This document shows, piece by piece, positions 14,801-15,184 of a stretch of 15,184 nt of DNA (positions are counted from its first letter, which is position 1; each line of letters starts with the position of its first letter). The notes beneath the pieces are model-generated. The model did not search any database. It saw nothing but the letters and a program-made list of their open reading frames with translations, and was not told where the DNA came from. The stretch comes from Flavipsychrobacter sp. (lineage in GTDB: Bacteria > Bacteroidota > Bacteroidia > Chitinophagales > Chitinophagaceae), in assembly GCA_021156265.1 (NCBI GenBank), contig JAJNBR010000034.1:1-15184 (forward strand), read 5' to 3'. Position numbers and translations under genes: made by a program.

Positions 14801-15184
14801 CCGATCATAGCCGCCGGGCAGAATGTGGTATGGTATCCGACAGCAACAGGCGGAATTCCGAGTACCACAATACCTACACCCACTACCAGTATTACAGGCG
14901 TTACCAATTACTATTTTACGCAGACGGTAAACGGATGTGAAAGCCAGCGCGTCCCGGTAGTAGTCACCGTAAAGGCTAAGCCTGCACCACCTGCGGTAGT
15001 ATCGCCGATAGAATTGTGTTATCAGGTTATCGCGCCCCCCCTCTCAGCTACAGGCAACAATCTTGAATGGTATAATGCGCCTACCGGCGGAACGCAGTTT
15101 CCCACTGCGCCGGTGCCGTCAACCAACACCATTGGTGCTACCAGCTATTATGTATTGCAGATGGTGGATGGCTGCCGCAGCGAC
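11840..15184 (+). CDS. Large secreted Ig-repeat adhesin-like protein, partial at 3' end (>=1115 aa)
   Basis: The frame from the ATG at 11840 runs 1115 codons to the window end without a stop; the 3' end lies outside. Residues 1-23 are a signal peptide (hydrophobic LLTLIVLLSLAIL, cut near ASA|T). THAAGGELVYEW and FKFYRDCGG (about 24-60) are the conserved N-terminus of Bacteroidota gliding-motility-associated, surface-exposed proteins. Residues to about 405 form a Cys-containing N-terminal region. From Cys419 onwards there are nine modules of 79-82 residues. The first three have SPVCPDSTLNLTA / TGPNSF type Ig-like sequence. The last six are Ig_7-like, with YCQ, LxATGxNLxWYT, ATGGTGSATAPTPST and NGCES. 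Such proteins usually end in a C-terminal type IX secretion sorting domain (CHU_C), which is predicted beyond the window. Likely role: surface adhesion or matrix. TATATTTA at 11779-11786 is a weak -7 candidate. Confidence 0.9.
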   Translation, partial: MRQHLLTLIVLLSLAILPKQASATHAAGGELVYEWIADSTYRVIFKFYRDCGGAGEGTTHSWCYKNTCTNQTFTGVMTKVAVLPGGVANGTSVSTGCAGYATECESGLSTIPGYREWWYVDTVTLPSRCTNWKFYIFISARNTSSNIVGQPNFYAEATLNNQVAQGNSSPYFSVKPVPYVCINQPYSFNNGAVDINNDSLAFESLVPQQSSSCSATPVNCSFQPKTPSLGLPSNPFQTNNSFVLSSTTGAMGFTPTEQGAQTVSMRVKEYRNGVLIGSVMRDVQVQVLNCSNTAPTVTPQTSTFVNAGWINNQVQSCATKSFSFCYDVKSTAAGAKLIATDNHTAAAPGSTVTYSTQVTDSVRGCFSWTPSALDTGLKIYTVTVKDSTCAPPGIMFTQTFTVPIYIWPATRASNDTTICYGDNATLDANGGTGFTWSVLPGGSPITSLSCTSCKSPQATPTVTTSYVVTSTIPNFCINTDTVVVTVNNPTSPSAGSNSPVCPDSTLNLTATSVSGATAYSWTGPNSFSSNVQNPAITNAQISHSGIYGVRAMVNGCYSQYSYISTIVGYPQTPTPSSNSPICEGGTLNLSASTVSGVVYTWTGPNSFQSAQQNPSINNVAAVNGGYYKVTSTAFGCTSPPDSTLITITPLPAAPAVANLSHCQDITPPPLTATGSNLLWYTTATGGTGSATAPTPSTTTPGTTTYWVSQTVNNCEGPRAAITVTILPKPVPPTATTTSYQYCQFATATTLTATGTGLKWYTVPTGGTGSATAPTPSTSIGGTTTWYVVQTGSNGCESDRLPITVVVITLSVPPTVTTANYCQFLPPVPAISTLVSGSNVLWYTAATGGTGSATPPTISTSASATFTYYVTQNTNTCESQRVPINAIVHPKPQPPVASSANYCQFDVSTPLISTGNNLLWYTTATGGTGSSTAPTPPTNVAGTFNWYVSQSANGCESDRVVATVTVKPQPAMPLVSNNIMYCQFDAPQPIIAAGQNVVWYPTATGGIPSTTIPTPTTSITGVTNYYFTQTVNGCESQRVPVVVTVKAKPAPPAVVSPIELCYQVIAPPLSATGNNLEWYNAPTGGTQFPTAPVPSTNTIGATSYYVLQMVDGCRSD
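13058..15184 (+). repeat. Tandem array of nine Ig-like coding modules (about 240 bp period)
   Basis: The leading cysteine codon of each module lies at 13094, 13340, 13583, 13823, 14063, 14300, 14543, 14780 and 15017, i.e. residues 419, 501, 582, 662, 742, 821, 902, 981 and 1060. Steps are 79-82 residues. Modules 4-9 share YCQ/HCQ, a WYT strand, TGGTGS and NGCES; modules 1-3 are more diverged and of another Ig-like type. Four modules (5-8) keep the DNA core TATTGCCAGTT. The ninth is cut by the window end just after its NGC-like motif. Confidence 0.9.

Noticed and set aside
13058..15184. Regular repeats of about 240 bp that could suggest a CRISPR or satellite array
   Set aside because: The period is in codons, the repeats are diverged and keep one open frame, and the translation shows Ig-like modules. 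There are no short identical repeats with spacers.

Overview
The window looks like chromosomal DNA of a Bacteroidota bacterium, probably of the Chitinophagaceae/Sphingobacteriia kind. This rests on gene content: a TonB-dependent receptor paired with a DUF4249 lipoprotein, several short lipoproteins, a very large secreted protein with the N-terminus typical of gliding-motility-associated proteins, a TAnnTTTG-like promoter element, and few clear Shine-Dalgarno sites. No tRNA, rRNA, CRISPR array, transposase or phage gene was seen.

Left part (1-3444). A small lipoprotein gene (596 to 153, minus) is preceded by about 500 bp without an intact gene; that gap holds a decayed fragment resembling the lipoprotein gene's own 3' end. 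Then comes a MidA/NDUFAF7-type methyltransferase (plus). It converges, 11 bp apart, on an arylsulfotransferase-like secreted protein (minus).

Middle part (3445-9052). A minus-strand unit encodes a TonB-dependent receptor with no N-terminal carboxypeptidase-like domain, followed 17 bp later by a DUF4249 lipoprotein. The arylsulfotransferase-like gene lies 106 bp further downstream in the same direction and may belong to the unit. A small SET-domain protein is transcribed divergently from the receptor. Its stop codon overlaps that of a convergent diheme cytochrome c lipoprotein. Upstream of the cytochrome on the same strand is DNA polymerase IV (dinB).

Right part (9138-15184). Divergent from dinB is a 732-residue radical SAM protein with a B12-type Rossmann region, an unusual CX4CX2C cluster motif and a probable TTG start. 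Next is a small Cys-containing lipoprotein (minus) with a strong intrinsic terminator. The last 3345 bases are one uninterrupted reading frame that runs off the window (1115 codons with no stop). It encodes a secreted adhesin-like protein with nine tandem Ig-like modules, each starting with a cysteine, at a period of 79-82 residues.

Most genes are ordinary for the phylum. The best candidates for something less described are the orphan B12-type radical SAM protein, the receptor/DUF4249/arylsulfotransferase grouping, the modular adhesin, and the frameshifted lipoprotein duplicate. No clearly new defence or mobile system was recognised.
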